Assembly: GCF_002252525.1 (NCBI RefSeq)
Contig: NZ_NNRM01000048.1
Location: 1-64,000 of the forward strand
Length of the DNA stretch: 64,000 nucleotides
Source: Brucella pseudogrignonensis
GTDB lineage: Bacteria; Pseudomonadota; Alphaproteobacteria; Rhizobiales; Rhizobiaceae
Reading direction: 5' to 3'
Shown piece by piece: positions 17,620 to 26,733 of this stretch. The notes under the pieces are model-generated. The model was given only the letters and a program-made list of their open reading frames with translations. It had not been told where the DNA came from and did no database searches. A program made the translations under genes and the position numbers. Position 1 is the first letter of the stretch; each line of letters opens with the position of its first letter.

Positions 17620-18673
17620 TGGGTAAAAAGCGGCGCTGTTTCTTTTCTGCGTGATTTGAAGCGATGTCTGCAATGCGGTGCTTGAGGAACGGGTTGAGGA
17701 AGCGCTCGCGAACGGTAATAACATAGACTTCAGCCTGTTCGCCCAGACCATCAGCGGCAAAAACCGGCAGAACTTCTTCACGCCAAAGCGATTCAAGTTC
17801 ATTGCGAATCGTTTGATCGTTCATTGCTTCCAGCACGATTTCGTCCTTCGGACGATTACCGTTCAGCCATTGCTCCGCAATGAAAGTGTGACCGAGATTA
17901 AGCAGATAGAGCTTTAGACGCTCATAAAGCGCAAGATTGTCCGTCACGACGATGTCGGGATGCGTGCAGGGAAGCGTGAGTCCGTCTGTCTGTTCAATGG
18001 CCCAGATCGCATAGGGTTCGGCAATTGCACCGACCGGATCGATCGGTTCTGATACGATGCGATCAACGAGGCTGTTGGCAAAAACACAATTGCTTTCAAT
18101 CCATTGGGCGAAAGCTTTCGGCAGGCTCCAGCTTTCTGCGAGACCAAGCACGATCGAGCGCAGCTTGTCGCCATTGCGCGAGATCAGCTCGCACGGGAAA
18201 ATCGACAGCGGCGCATCTGGATTGATCTGCCAGCGATGATGCAGCAGCACAAGCAGTTTGGCGGGAAAGCTTTTAGGAAGGCGGTCGGTTTCGCTCAGCA
18301 GGGAAACATCGTCAGCAGCATCCAGCTCAAAACCTTTGTCGCCAGTATTGGACAGTATCACCTGAACCTGTGCGCTCAGGGCGCGTATGACTTGCCAGTC
18401 GGTGTGAGCGGAATAGGCGGCACTCACGCTTTTTGCCTGATGTTTTTCATCAACGGGCTTGCCGTCACGCAATCCGCGAATAATGACCGGATAGCCTTCT
18501 CCACTGTTCAACGCTGCGATGCGGCGTGCGCTTTCAGGGTTGGATGTGGTCTGAACAATGGCAATTGTGCCGATCGCGTCACCTTTATTCAGTGCTTCCG
18601 AAATGAAGAAATCCGCATGTCCGAGCAGAAAACGGCTCGTTCCAAACTGTAGAATCGATGGCTGCGCGGTCAT
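17552..18673 (-). CDS. Mannitol dehydrogenase family oxidoreductase, UxaB-like (tagaturonate reductase)
   Basis: A 373-residue NAD-dependent enzyme of the long-chain mannitol dehydrogenase family. The N-terminus ILQFGTSRFLLGHADFF is the cofactor-binding start, and KLYLLNLGHTFIAE matches the K-x5-N-x2-H catalytic signature in a shifted form. It is shorter than enterobacterial UxaB (about 480). The adjacent altronate dehydratase argues for reduction of D-tagaturonate to D-altronate, but mannonate or another uronate is possible. A GGGAGGA ribosome binding site precedes the ATG. It is divergent from the FadR-type regulator; two candidate operators lie between them. Confidence 0.75.
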   Translation of the reverse strand: MTAQPSILQFGTSRFLLGHADFFISEALNKGDAIGTIAIVQTTSNPESARRIAALNSGEGYPVIIRGLRDGKPVDEKHQAKSVSAAYSAHTDWQVIRALSAQVQVILSNTGDKGFELDAADDVSLLSETDRLPKSFPAKLLVLLHHRWQINPDAPLSIFPCELISRNGDKLRSIVLGLAESWSLPKAFAQWIESNCVFANSLVDRIVSEPIDPVGAIAEPYAIWAIEQTDGLTLPCTHPDIVVTDNLALYERLKLYLLNLGHTFIAEQWLNGNRPKDEIVLEAMNDQTIRNELESLWREEVLPVFAADGLGEQAEVYVITVRERFLNPFLKHRIADIASNHAEKKQRRFLPIIARAKELGLDLEQRRLKAAVG

Positions 18674-18722
18674 GTATTCCTCCCTTGAATTGTTCTGAAA
18701 TAGCTATGCCAGTGGGTAAAAT

Positions 18723-18733
18723 TGGTCAAGCCA
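18723..18733. promoter_or_regulatory. Candidate FadR-family operator 1 (TGGT-N3-GCCA)
   Basis: TGGTCAAGCCA lies 50 bases upstream of the UxaB-like start. It resembles the TGGTnnnACCA-type sites of FadR-family regulators and is repeated at 18841. Confidence 0.45.
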
Positions 18734-18840
18734 CTCTTTAAAAGTCATCTAAAACAAGGTGCGACAAAACTGACGAATTAGCCAATATGTAATAATAACA
18801 ATAGAATAGGCCGTATTGCACTTTTTGCGGCTTCAAAATA

Positions 18841-18851
18841 TGGTAAGGCCA
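18841..18851. promoter_or_regulatory. Candidate FadR-family operator 2 (TGGT-N3-GCCA)
   Basis: TGGTAAGGCCA, with the same TGGT-N3-GCCA frame as the site at 18723, ends 14 bases before the regulator's ATG, consistent with autoregulation. Confidence 0.45.
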
Positions 18852-18865
18852 ATTTGGGAGAGAGC

Positions 18866-19567
18866 ATGAGCGAGCATATTGGCTCCGTGGAACCACGGAG
18901 GCTTTACCAACAGATTGCCGACCGGGTCAGACTGCTGATCCGCGAAGGCCATTTTCCGGCCGGAAGCAGGCTTCCCGCCGAGCGCGAACTTGCGCATCAG
19001 CTGGGCGTGTCGCGCCCTTCCTTACGTGAAGCACTGATTGCGCTTGAAATTGCAGGCAATGTCGAAATCCGCATGGGATCTGGCATTTATGTTGCAGCTG
19101 AGGAAACACGGCTCCCAGCACAAGGCGGTTCGATTGGCGAAAGCCCGCTCGAAATCATGCAGGCGCGCTCGCTGATCGAAGGCAGTGCCGTCATCATGGC
19201 TTGCAGCCAGATCAACACGGAAGCGCTGGAACGCCTGCGCGGCAATCTCGATGCGATGCGGCTGCAGATTGAAGCGGAACGCAAGCCGATTGAACTGGAT
19301 CGCCAGTTTCATCTGATCATTGCCGAGCAATCGGGCAATTCGGTTGTTGCCCGTATCGTGCGTGATTTGTTTGACGAGCGGCATAGCCCGCTGACCGCGC
19401 AAATGCGTACCCGATATGAAAATGCCGAAACATGGACATATGCTTTGGCAGAGCATGAGAAGATTTATGCTGCACTGGAGGCGAGGGATCCGCTTCTGGC
19501 GCAGGCAGCGATGCGAACGCATCTGGATACATCAAAGCAGCGATGGATGGAGAACGAGCCCAGATAG
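18866..19567 (+). CDS. GntR family regulator, FadR/FCD subfamily
   Basis: A 233-residue regulator. Residues about 10-75 are a winged helix (LPAERELAHQLGVSRPSLREAL, wing GSGIYVA). The rest is an all-helical FCD ligand domain with FHLIIAEQSGN, whose His and Asp residues bind metal plus an organic-acid effector. FCD members commonly control uronate, gluconate and lactate genes, fitting the UxaB/UxaA neighbours. The ATG at 18866 follows GGGAGAG; a TTG 12 bases earlier is less likely. It probably represses the divergent UxaB-like gene and its own operon. Confidence 0.88.
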   Translation: MSEHIGSVEPRRLYQQIADRVRLLIREGHFPAGSRLPAERELAHQLGVSRPSLREALIALEIAGNVEIRMGSGIYVAAEETRLPAQGGSIGESPLEIMQARSLIEGSAVIMACSQINTEALERLRGNLDAMRLQIEAERKPIELDRQFHLIIAEQSGNSVVARIVRDLFDERHSPLTAQMRTRYENAETWTYALAEHEKIYAALEARDPLLAQAAMRTHLDTSKQRWMENEPR

Positions 19568-19616
19568 TTGGGCTCATATTTAACGCTGTTGCGATCTTGG
19601 GAGTGAGGTCAGAAAA

Positions 19617-21161
19617 ATGAACGATAAGGCTGTTTCGGCTGTGACGCCGGTAATCCTTTTGCATCCGTCCGATGACGTGGCGGTTGCGCGTATTTCGGTT
19701 CGCGCAGGCGATCCTATCGGACTTGGTGACATTATCGCGCGAGATCTGATCGGGCGCGGTCACAAGGTGGCTCTGCGCGATATCGCGGCCGGTAAAGAAG
19801 TCCATAAATATGGGCAGGTGATTGGTGTTGCCATTCAGGATATTGCGGTGGGTGAGCATGTGCATCTGCACAATCTCGCAATGCTGCCATCCGAGCATGA
19901 ACATCAGTTTTCGGTCGATATTGAAGAACGCGGTATGCTGCCGGAAGCGGAGCGCCGCCAGTTCATGGGCTATGATCGCGGTTTCGGTGGCGTCGGTACA
20001 CGCAACTATATCGGTGTCATTTCATCGGTAAACTGCTCTGCTACCGTGTCTCGCTACATTGCGGATTACTTCAACCGCATGGGTGGTCTGGATGGTTTTG
20101 AAAACGTCGATGGCGTGGTGGCACTCACGCATGGCAGCGGCTGTGCGCTGAACACCAAGTCGGAAGGTTATCGTCTGCTGACCCGCACCATTCAAGGCTA
20201 TGCTAAGCACCCGAATTTCGGTGGCATTCTGCTGATCGGCCTTGGCTGCGAAACCAACCAGATCGCGCCGATCATGGAACATTATCGCATGGAAGAGGGT
20301 TCACGCCTGCGCACCATGACGATCCAGCAGCATGGCGGTACGCGCAAGACAATCGATCATGCGATTGCCGAGATCAAGGAAATGCTGCCGCTGGTGAATT
20401 CCGCCAAGCGCACACCACAGCCTTTGTCGAAGCTCAAGGTGGCACTCGAATGCGGTGGTTCTGACGGCTATTCCGGTATTTCAGCAAACCCGGCTCTGGG
20501 CTATGCATCCGATCTTATCGTGCGCAATGGCGGAACGACCGTTCTTTCGGAAACGCCGGAAATTTATGGCGCGGAACATCTTCTGACACGCCGCGCAATC
20601 ACGCCTGCTGTTGCGGAAAAGCTGCTTCAGCGCATCGATTGGTGGCGCGATTATACGGCCCGCAACGGCGACGAGCTGAACAACAATCCATCGCATGGAA
20701 ACAAGCTCGGTGGCCTGACCACTATTCTTGAAAAGTCGCTGGGTGCTGTTGCCAAGGGCGGCTCCATGCCGCTCAAGGCTGTCTATGAATTTGCTGAAAC
20801 CGTAACCGAACAGGGTTTCACTTTCATGGATACGCCGGGCTACGACCCGGTTGCCGTGACGGGACAGGTGGCGGGTGGTTGTAACGTGATCTGCTTCACT
20901 ACAGGACGCGGATCAGTGTCGGGCTTCAAGCCTGCGCCCTGCATCAAGATCGCGACCAATTCCGAAATGTATGAACACATGAAGGAAGACATGGACTTCA
21001 ATTGCGGTGGCATCGTCACCGGCGATGAAACCATTGAAGAGTCTGGCACGCGTATTTTCGAGCACATTATCGCGGTGGCTTCCGGTGAGCAGACGCTGAG
21101 TGAAATCTACGACTATGGCGATAACGAATTCGTACCGTGGCAGGTCGGCGCCGTAACCTGA
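19617..21161 (+). CDS. uxaA: Altronate dehydratase (UxaA family)
   Basis: A 514-residue full-length member. An N-terminal SAF-type domain (about 10-95, including DIAVGEHVHLHNL) is followed by the large catalytic region with RGFGGVGTRNYIGVISSVNCS, THGSGCALN and GLGCETNQ, whose Cys residues are expected to bind the iron centre. The enzyme dehydrates D-altronate to 2-keto-3-deoxygluconate. No kdgK or eda gene is adjacent. A GGGAGTGAGG ribosome binding site precedes it, and it lies 49 bases after the regulator. Galactarate/altronate dehydratase relatives look alike, so a different sugar acid cannot be excluded. Confidence 0.87.
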   Translation: MNDKAVSAVTPVILLHPSDDVAVARISVRAGDPIGLGDIIARDLIGRGHKVALRDIAAGKEVHKYGQVIGVAIQDIAVGEHVHLHNLAMLPSEHEHQFSVDIEERGMLPEAERRQFMGYDRGFGGVGTRNYIGVISSVNCSATVSRYIADYFNRMGGLDGFENVDGVVALTHGSGCALNTKSEGYRLLTRTIQGYAKHPNFGGILLIGLGCETNQIAPIMEHYRMEEGSRLRTMTIQQHGGTRKTIDHAIAEIKEMLPLVNSAKRTPQPLSKLKVALECGGSDGYSGISANPALGYASDLIVRNGGTTVLSETPEIYGAEHLLTRRAITPAVAEKLLQRIDWWRDYTARNGDELNNNPSHGNKLGGLTTILEKSLGAVAKGGSMPLKAVYEFAETVTEQGFTFMDTPGYDPVAVTGQVAGGCNVICFTTGRGSVSGFKPAPCIKIATNSEMYEHMKEDMDFNCGGIVTGDETIEESGTRIFEHIIAVASGEQTLSEIYDYGDNEFVPWQVGAVT

Positions 21162-21197
21162 TCTGCCTCATGCAATAAAAATGACAGGAATATTCTG

Positions 21198-22214
21198 ATG
21201 GTCAAAGCTCTGCGTATCGAGAGCGAGAACGTAACTCGTTTTGCTGAAATTACGGAAGCGCCACTGTTGCCTGGCCATGTTCGGGTGAGCGTGAAGCATG
21301 TCGGGCTTTGCGGCAGCGATCTGAATACGTTCAAGGGGCTTAACCCGCTGGTGGAACTGCCACGCATTCCCGGTCATGAAATCGGCGGCGAAATCGTTGA
21401 AGCGGGTGAGGGCGTGAGCGCGGCCTATGCCAAAGGCAAACGCGTTATCGTGCTGCCTTACACCAATTGCGGCCAGTGTTCGTCTTGCCGCAAGGGGCGT
21501 CTGAACGCCTGTCGTTACAACAAGACGCTCGGTGTGCAACAGAATGGCGGACTGGCAGAACAGATTGTGCTGCCAGCCGAAAAGCTGATCCTGAATGATA
21601 CGCTTGCACCACGTCATCTCGCATTGGTCGAACCGCTTTCGGTTGGTTTTCATGCGGTCGAACGTGGCCGCGTTCAGGCTGGCGATACGGTCGCGGTGCT
21701 TGGATGTGGCATGATCGGCATGGGTGTGCTGATTGGTGCGGTTGCGCGTGGTGCCAAGGTTATCGCCATTGATCCGAGTGCTGAAAAGCGCGAACTGGCG
21801 CTGAAGTTTGGCGCTACGCACGCTCTGCCGGGAGGTGAAGGCGTGGTGGCGTCCGTGCAGGAACTCACCAATGACGACGGTGTTGATATCGCCTTTGAAG
21901 CCGTCGGTCTGCCGATTACTTTCACACAGGCGGTTGACCTCGCAGGCTTTGCTGGTCGTGTGGTCTATGTCGGCTATTCCAAGTCGCCAGTGACCTATCA
22001 GACCCAGTTCTTCAATCTCAAAGAACTCGACATCATGGGTTCGCGCAATGCGACGCTCACCGATTTTGAGGCTGTCATCGCGCATCTCGAAAAGCTCGGA
22101 AGCGATGCAGACCTGCTTATCTCGAAAGTGTTTCCTTTTGAGGAAGCAGAACAGGCGCTGCCCTATTGGGATGGCGACCGCAACGTTCTGAAAATCATCA
22201 TTGAACGCAACTGA
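21198..22214 (+). CDS. Zinc-dependent alcohol dehydrogenase (sugar acid/polyol dehydrogenase)
   Basis: A 338-residue medium-chain dehydrogenase. Catalytic zinc ligands are in VGLCGSDLN (about 34-42) and PGHEIGGE (about 56-63). The structural zinc cysteines are in CGQCSSCRKGRLNAC (about 91-105), and the NAD site is VLGCGMIGMG. It belongs to the sorbitol, L-idonate and L-galactonate dehydrogenase group. In an operon with UxaA and UxaB-like enzymes, a plausible reaction is oxidation of an aldonate such as L-galactonate to tagaturonate, as LgoD does in E. coli; this is inference from context. Confidence 0.82.
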   Translation: MVKALRIESENVTRFAEITEAPLLPGHVRVSVKHVGLCGSDLNTFKGLNPLVELPRIPGHEIGGEIVEAGEGVSAAYAKGKRVIVLPYTNCGQCSSCRKGRLNACRYNKTLGVQQNGGLAEQIVLPAEKLILNDTLAPRHLALVEPLSVGFHAVERGRVQAGDTVAVLGCGMIGMGVLIGAVARGAKVIAIDPSAEKRELALKFGATHALPGGEGVVASVQELTNDDGVDIAFEAVGLPITFTQAVDLAGFAGRVVYVGYSKSPVTYQTQFFNLKELDIMGSRNATLTDFEAVIAHLEKLGSDADLLISKVFPFEEAEQALPYWDGDRNVLKIIIERN

Positions 22215-22313
22215 ATCGAAGCAAATGCGCTGCGTCAGGAAGGATGACGTAGTGCGTTAGTGGAGGAAACCGGCCTCGTGGCCAGCTGTAAGGACCCTAA
22301 AGGGAGGAATATC

Positions 22314-23288
22314 ATGAAGAAACTCGTTACCGGCATGATCGCCGCCAGCATGTTGCTGGCAGGGAGCATGGCAGCCCATGCCGCCAATGTGTCGATCAAA
22401 GTTGCTTACGAAAACAACCCGGGCGAGCCTTTTGATGAGGTGATGCATTACTGGAAAGATGATCTTGCCAAGCGCAGCAATGGCGAAATCACGCTGGAGC
22501 TTTATCCAAGCTCACAGCTCGGCTCCAAGAAGGATGTGACGGAGCAGGCCATGATGGGCCTCAATGTCGTGACGATTTCCGACGTTGGCTTTCTGGCCGA
22601 ATATGACCCGGATCTCGGCGTGCTTTATGGCCCGTTCCTGACCGATGATCCGGCACAGCTTTTCAAAGTTTATGACGGCGATTGGTTCAAAGGAAAGAGC
22701 GAAGAGCTGAAGAAGAAGGGCATTCACATCGTAATGCCAAACTACCTCTACGGTATTCGCCAGATCATTTCCAAGAAGCCAATCCGCACGCCGGAAGACC
22801 TTAAGGGCATGAAGATCCGCGTGCCGAACAACGTCATGCAGATCAAGACCTTTGAAGCCATGGGTGCAACACCGACCCCAATGCCACTGGGTGAAACCTT
22901 CCCGGCGCTTGCGCAGGGTGTGATCGATGGTGTCGAAAATCCGATTTCGGTTCTCTATGGCCAGAAGTTTCAGGAAGAAGCCAAGTATCTGAGCAAAGTC
23001 GGTTATCTGACCAACGTGGCTCTGATCGTCGGTGGTGAAGCCTTCTTCTCGACGCTGCCTGAAGAGCAGCTCAAGATGATCCATGAGTCCGCATATGATG
23101 CCGGTCTCTACAGCCAGAAGTTGACGATCGAAAAAGACAACGAGATGATCGAGAAGATGAAGGAAGCTGGCGTCGAAGTGATCGAAGTCGACCGCGCTCC
23201 GTTCAAGGCTATGGCCGAGAAAGTCTACTCGCAGTTCCCGGAATGGTCTGACGGTCTTTATGAACAGATCCAGGCTGAATTGAACTAA
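22314..23288 (+). CDS. TRAP transporter solute-binding protein (DctP family)
   Basis: A 324-residue periplasmic protein: signal peptide MKKLVTGMIAASMLLAG ending AHAA, then VSIKVAYENNPGEPF. The family landmarks are present, including DLKGMKIRVPNN with the conserved Arg that binds the ligand carboxylate, and GVIDGVENP. A GGGAGGAA site precedes the ATG. The binding protein feeds the DctQ-DctM sodium-driven permease that follows. Its place in the UxaA operon suggests a hexuronate or aldonate ligand. Confidence 0.9.
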   Translation: MKKLVTGMIAASMLLAGSMAAHAANVSIKVAYENNPGEPFDEVMHYWKDDLAKRSNGEITLELYPSSQLGSKKDVTEQAMMGLNVVTISDVGFLAEYDPDLGVLYGPFLTDDPAQLFKVYDGDWFKGKSEELKKKGIHIVMPNYLYGIRQIISKKPIRTPEDLKGMKIRVPNNVMQIKTFEAMGATPTPMPLGETFPALAQGVIDGVENPISVLYGQKFQEEAKYLSKVGYLTNVALIVGGEAFFSTLPEEQLKMIHESAYDAGLYSQKLTIEKDNEMIEKMKEAGVEVIEVDRAPFKAMAEKVYSQFPEWSDGLYEQIQAELN

Positions 23289-23370
23289 TCCCCTTCAATC
23301 CGGATATTGCCATGCTGCAGATTGGGTCGTGACCCTCGCTGTGGCATGGCTCCGTCATGGAATTATTCCG

Positions 23371-23841
23371 ATGAAATATTTTGAAAAACTGATCGACTGG
23401 CTGGCCGCAGCGCCGCTGTTCGTGCTGCTGGCGATGTTCAATGCAGCTGTTGTCATGCGCTACTGGATGCATCAGCCGCTGCAATGGACTGAAGAAATGG
23501 CCGGTCTGTTGATGATCTGGATTGTCATGCTCGGCAGCGTCGCGGCTGAGCGTACCAACCAGCACCTCGCAATCCCGATGCTGGTGGACATGTTCTCGGA
23601 CAAGGTCCGCGACGTCGTAAATGCGATCATCGGAATCTTCTCCGGCCTGTTTCTGCTCTATGTGTCCTATGCCGGTTATAAGCTGTCGGTTGCAGCACAG
23701 TTCAAAGTGACTGATGTGCTTCGTGTTTCCTATTTCTGGATCGATATCGCGGTGCCAGTTGGCTTCGTGATTATCGCCCTTTACATGTTCGCTGGCGCTT
23801 TCAAAACCTTGCGCGCCGCTTTTGCGGGAGGCAAGGCATGA
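23371..23841 (+). CDS. TRAP transporter small permease (DctQ family)
   Basis: A 156-residue protein with four transmembrane helices. PLQWTEEMAGLLMIWIVMLG, near residues 36-55, is the DctQ hallmark (W-x-E-E). It starts 82 bases after the binding-protein gene at an ATG with a weak GGAA site; an upstream in-frame start would add 14 residues that do not look like the family. It overlaps dctM by four bases (ATGA). Confidence 0.88.
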   Translation: MKYFEKLIDWLAAAPLFVLLAMFNAAVVMRYWMHQPLQWTEEMAGLLMIWIVMLGSVAAERTNQHLAIPMLVDMFSDKVRDVVNAIIGIFSGLFLLYVSYAGYKLSVAAQFKVTDVLRVSYFWIDIAVPVGFVIIALYMFAGAFKTLRAAFAGGKA

Positions 23842-25112
23842 ACCTGACCACCATCGTTCTCATCATGCTGGCGCTGATCGCGCTCAACATGCGCCTTTAT
23901 GTGGCCATTCTGATTGCGGTCTTCACCTATTTTATCTTCTTCAACCAGATGCCGATTGCAATCGCCGTACAGCGTTTCATCAGCCCGGCACAGAATACGT
24001 CGCTTTTGGCGATTCCATTCTTCATCATGCTTGGCACAGTGATGGCGCACACAGGTATCGCCGAGCGTCTGATCAAGGTTGCCGACATTCTGGTTGGTCG
24101 TATGCGCGGTGGTATGGCGCTGACTAACATCATGGTTTCGACCCTAATGGGTGGTGTGAGCGCTTCCAACCTGGCCGATAGCGCCATGCTCACTCGCATG
24201 ATGGTGCCGGAAATGGTCAAGCGTGGTTATGACAAGGCATTTTCCTGTGCCGTCACAGCAGCTGGCTCGCTGATCACTCCGATTATTCCTCCGGGCATCG
24301 CACTCATCATCTACGGTCTGATTGCTGACGTATCCATCGGCAAGATGTTCATGGCTGGTGTGATCCCGGGCCTGCTCGGTGCGGTTATTCTGATGATCGC
24401 GGCCTACATCACGTCTGTAAAGCGTGGTTATAAGCCAAGCCGTGAAACGCGTATGACCCGTTCGGAAGTCGCTTCGACGCTTGCATCGGCATGGCCAGCG
24501 GTGTTCCTGCTGTTCGCTATCATCGGTGGTATCCGCATGAACATCTTCACGCCGACGGAAGCCGGTGCGGTTGCGGTTACGCTTGTTCTGATCATCGGTT
24601 TCGTCATCTATCGCGAAATGCGCGTTTCGCATGTGGTGGATTCGCTTATCGAAACCGCCAAGTCGACGGCTTCCGTCATGCTCGTGATCATGGCGTCGTC
24701 TGCACTTGCATGGGTATTCTCGCTGGAACAGGCGGGTCAGTCGCTGATGCAGCTGATTTCCTCCTTCACCAGCAATCCTTATGCGTTCCTGCTTGCGGTC
24801 AATGTGATCCTGCTGCTGCTGGGTGCGCTGATTGAAGGCACGGCACTGATGATTGTTCTTGTGCCGTTGTTGATGCCAACCGTGAAGGCTCTGGGCATTG
24901 ATCCGGTACATTTTGGGATCGTCGTCATCGTCAACCTCTCGATTGGAACGCTGACACCGCCAGTCGGCACGGTGATGCTGATGGTCTGTAATATTGCCAA
25001 GGTCAGAGTGGGTGACTTCACCCGTCAGGCATTCAGCATGTATCTGGCGCTGTTCATCCTGCTAGCACTGGTGACTTATGTGCCATTCATCTCTACGTTT
25101 CTGGCACATTGA
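23838..25112 (+). CDS. TRAP transporter large permease (DctM family)
   Basis: A 424-residue membrane protein with about twelve helices. Conserved patches include AIPFFIMLGTVMAHTGIA, GSLITPIIPPGIALIIYG and the late NLSIGTLTPPVGTVM, which belong to the sodium and substrate pathway. It is the last gene of the regulator-uxaA-dehydrogenase-dctPQM transcription unit. A repeat and a strong terminator follow at once. Confidence 0.9.
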   Translation: MNLTTIVLIMLALIALNMRLYVAILIAVFTYFIFFNQMPIAIAVQRFISPAQNTSLLAIPFFIMLGTVMAHTGIAERLIKVADILVGRMRGGMALTNIMVSTLMGGVSASNLADSAMLTRMMVPEMVKRGYDKAFSCAVTAAGSLITPIIPPGIALIIYGLIADVSIGKMFMAGVIPGLLGAVILMIAAYITSVKRGYKPSRETRMTRSEVASTLASAWPAVFLLFAIIGGIRMNIFTPTEAGAVAVTLVLIIGFVIYREMRVSHVVDSLIETAKSTASVMLVIMASSALAWVFSLEQAGQSLMQLISSFTSNPYAFLLAVNVILLLLGALIEGTALMIVLVPLLMPTVKALGIDPVHFGIVVIVNLSIGTLTPPVGTVMLMVCNIAKVRVGDFTRQAFSMYLALFILLALVTYVPFISTFLAH

Positions 25113-25115
25113 TTA

Positions 25116-25215
25116 GAGCACTTCCAGCGAAAGTGCGAAGCGTCTACGCAGGGAAATCAGTCCACTGGACTGATTTCCAACCCTGCTGTGATGCGACGGA
25201 TAATGCAAAGAAACA
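25116..25215 (+). repeat. Composite repeat: family B copy split by a nested perfect palindrome
   Basis: The family B core (CTTCCAGCGAAAGTGCGAA... GGATAATGC... AAACAA) is interrupted after GAAGCG by about 45 bases. The insert contains a perfect 13-base-arm palindrome at 25152-25178 (GGAAATCAGTCCA and its complement around one base). Outer arms GCAGGG and CCCTGC extend the hairpin. It looks like one mobile palindrome inside another. Confidence 0.6.
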
Positions 25216-25217
25216 AA

Positions 25218-25250
25218 AAAGCGCGGGAAATTCCCGCGCTTTGCTTTTTT
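25218..25250. terminator. Bidirectional intrinsic terminator between TRAP operon and M81 gene
   Basis: The stem AAAGCGCGGGA with TCCCGCGCTTT around a three-base loop has T-rich sequence on the plus strand and an A run before it that serves as a T run on the minus strand. It ends just at the convergent M81 gene stop. Confidence 0.88.
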
Positions 25251-26719
25251 CACCATGGGTTTTCGACCCGCGGCCAAATTGGCCGTGTCATTTTCTGGTA
25301 GTCGGTCACACGCGGATTGACCGGGTAGGAACTCGGCGCATCGACATAGATAATTTCTGCGGCAATCGGCGCGAAGCCTGCATGAAAATGATTGGTCGAT
25401 TTCACAACCAGAACGTCTTTTTGCATCGGGTCTATGCCGCAATTTGAAAAGATATCCGGCTCAAATGTCTGCGTGCGATTGGTGTTGAGAATGATGTCGA
25501 TCTCAGTTCCCACGATGCGGACGACTGCCGAAGGACCGAGTGTTACGCGGCTGAGTCCAAAACTCTGCCACCCTTCCTGCAACACTTTCATCACAGTGAC
25601 GCGTGCATCAATGGGTTCGCCGGCCTGCGGGCCGGATTTGCCACCAATGCGCAGATTGATGACGGCGCCTTCGCCAGCAGCATGGCAGAACGTGACCGCC
25701 AACGTATCCCAGATTGTTGCAACGGCGGCTTTCTGAATGCCGCGTTCGATCAAGCGTCGCAGAATATAGGTGCCGTCTCCCGCAACACCACCGCCGGGAT
25801 TATCCCACACATCAGCGATGACAGCAGGCTTCGATGGCTGAGCTGCATGGGCAGCGATTGCGCGATCAATGCCTTCGTCAACGTGATACATGGTCATCGG
25901 CGTTTGCTCGCGCATGGCGATGAGTTCCCGGCCAAGTTTCTCGGCCAATGCTTGCCCTTTGGCTGCATCATTGTCGGTGACGACGAGTATCCGTGTCCCC
26001 ATTTCGGGGACGTCGGCTGCCATAAATCCATGAATAACTGAGACGGATAGAATGCCGTCCTTGCCATGCAAGTCTTTGATACGATCTATAAAGCTCCGCA
26101 TCGGCTCCTTGCTGGTCGGGAAAACGCCGATCATCCGGCAATCAAATGTCGAAATGACAGGGTTGATCTTGCCCTTGAGGGTATCCAGCGCCAGAGATAC
26201 GACGTGCTCGCCGCGCTCATAAAAATCCGTGTGCGGAAATTCGAGGAATGCTGCGTAAATATTGAGGTTTTCGACCCGCTTTTGCGTCAGATGGCTATGC
26301 GGATCAAACTCGCTGGCAACAAGAATATCCGGTCCGACGATTGCTCGGATGCGTTCAAGCAGGTCACCTTCGCAGTCATCGTAGCCTTGCGCAACCATAG
26401 CGCCATGAAGACCAAGGACCACTGCATTGACAGGCATCGCCGCTTTGAGCTGATCCAGAATCTCATCGCGCAGTTCTTCAAAAGCTTGCTTCTGAAGCAA
26501 GCCGCCTGGTTCGGCCCATGTGGCAGTACCTTCAATGACAGTTAAGCCTTCAGCTGCTGCCCGTTTGCGCAGAGCGACGATAGGCGATGAACACAGCGTC
26601 GGCGTGTCCGGATGTTTTCCGGGTGCAGCATAAAAAGCCATTTCAAACGACGCGCGGTCGGTTGGTACGGGCGAAAATGTGTTGGTTTCAGTTGCAAGCG
26701 ACGCTGTGAAAATGCGCAT
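25250..26719 (-). CDS. M81 family metallopeptidase-like protein (MlrC-like)
   Basis: A 489-residue protein of the M81/DUF1485 family, named after MlrC, which cleaves linearised microcystin. The N-terminus RIFTASLATETNTFSP is the family signature. NAVVLGLHGAMVAQGYDDCEGD and ASEFDPHSHLT carry the putative zinc ligands, and DVWDNPGGGVAGDGT is a second conserved patch. Most members sit in amino-acid or opine-like catabolic clusters and their substrates are unknown. Here it follows RidA by 14 bases at the end of an ABC importer operon, so hydrolysis of an imported peptide-like or amide compound is plausible. Confidence 0.83.
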   Translation of the reverse strand: MRIFTASLATETNTFSPVPTDRASFEMAFYAAPGKHPDTPTLCSSPIVALRKRAAAEGLTVIEGTATWAEPGGLLQKQAFEELRDEILDQLKAAMPVNAVVLGLHGAMVAQGYDDCEGDLLERIRAIVGPDILVASEFDPHSHLTQKRVENLNIYAAFLEFPHTDFYERGEHVVSLALDTLKGKINPVISTFDCRMIGVFPTSKEPMRSFIDRIKDLHGKDGILSVSVIHGFMAADVPEMGTRILVVTDNDAAKGQALAEKLGRELIAMREQTPMTMYHVDEGIDRAIAAHAAQPSKPAVIADVWDNPGGGVAGDGTYILRRLIERGIQKAAVATIWDTLAVTFCHAAGEGAVINLRIGGKSGPQAGEPIDARVTVMKVLQEGWQSFGLSRVTLGPSAVVRIVGTEIDIILNTNRTQTFEPDIFSNCGIDPMQKDVLVVKSTNHFHAGFAPIAAEIIYVDAPSSYPVNPRVTDYQKMTRPIWPRVENPW

Positions 26720-26733
26720 ATGGTTTGCCCGGG

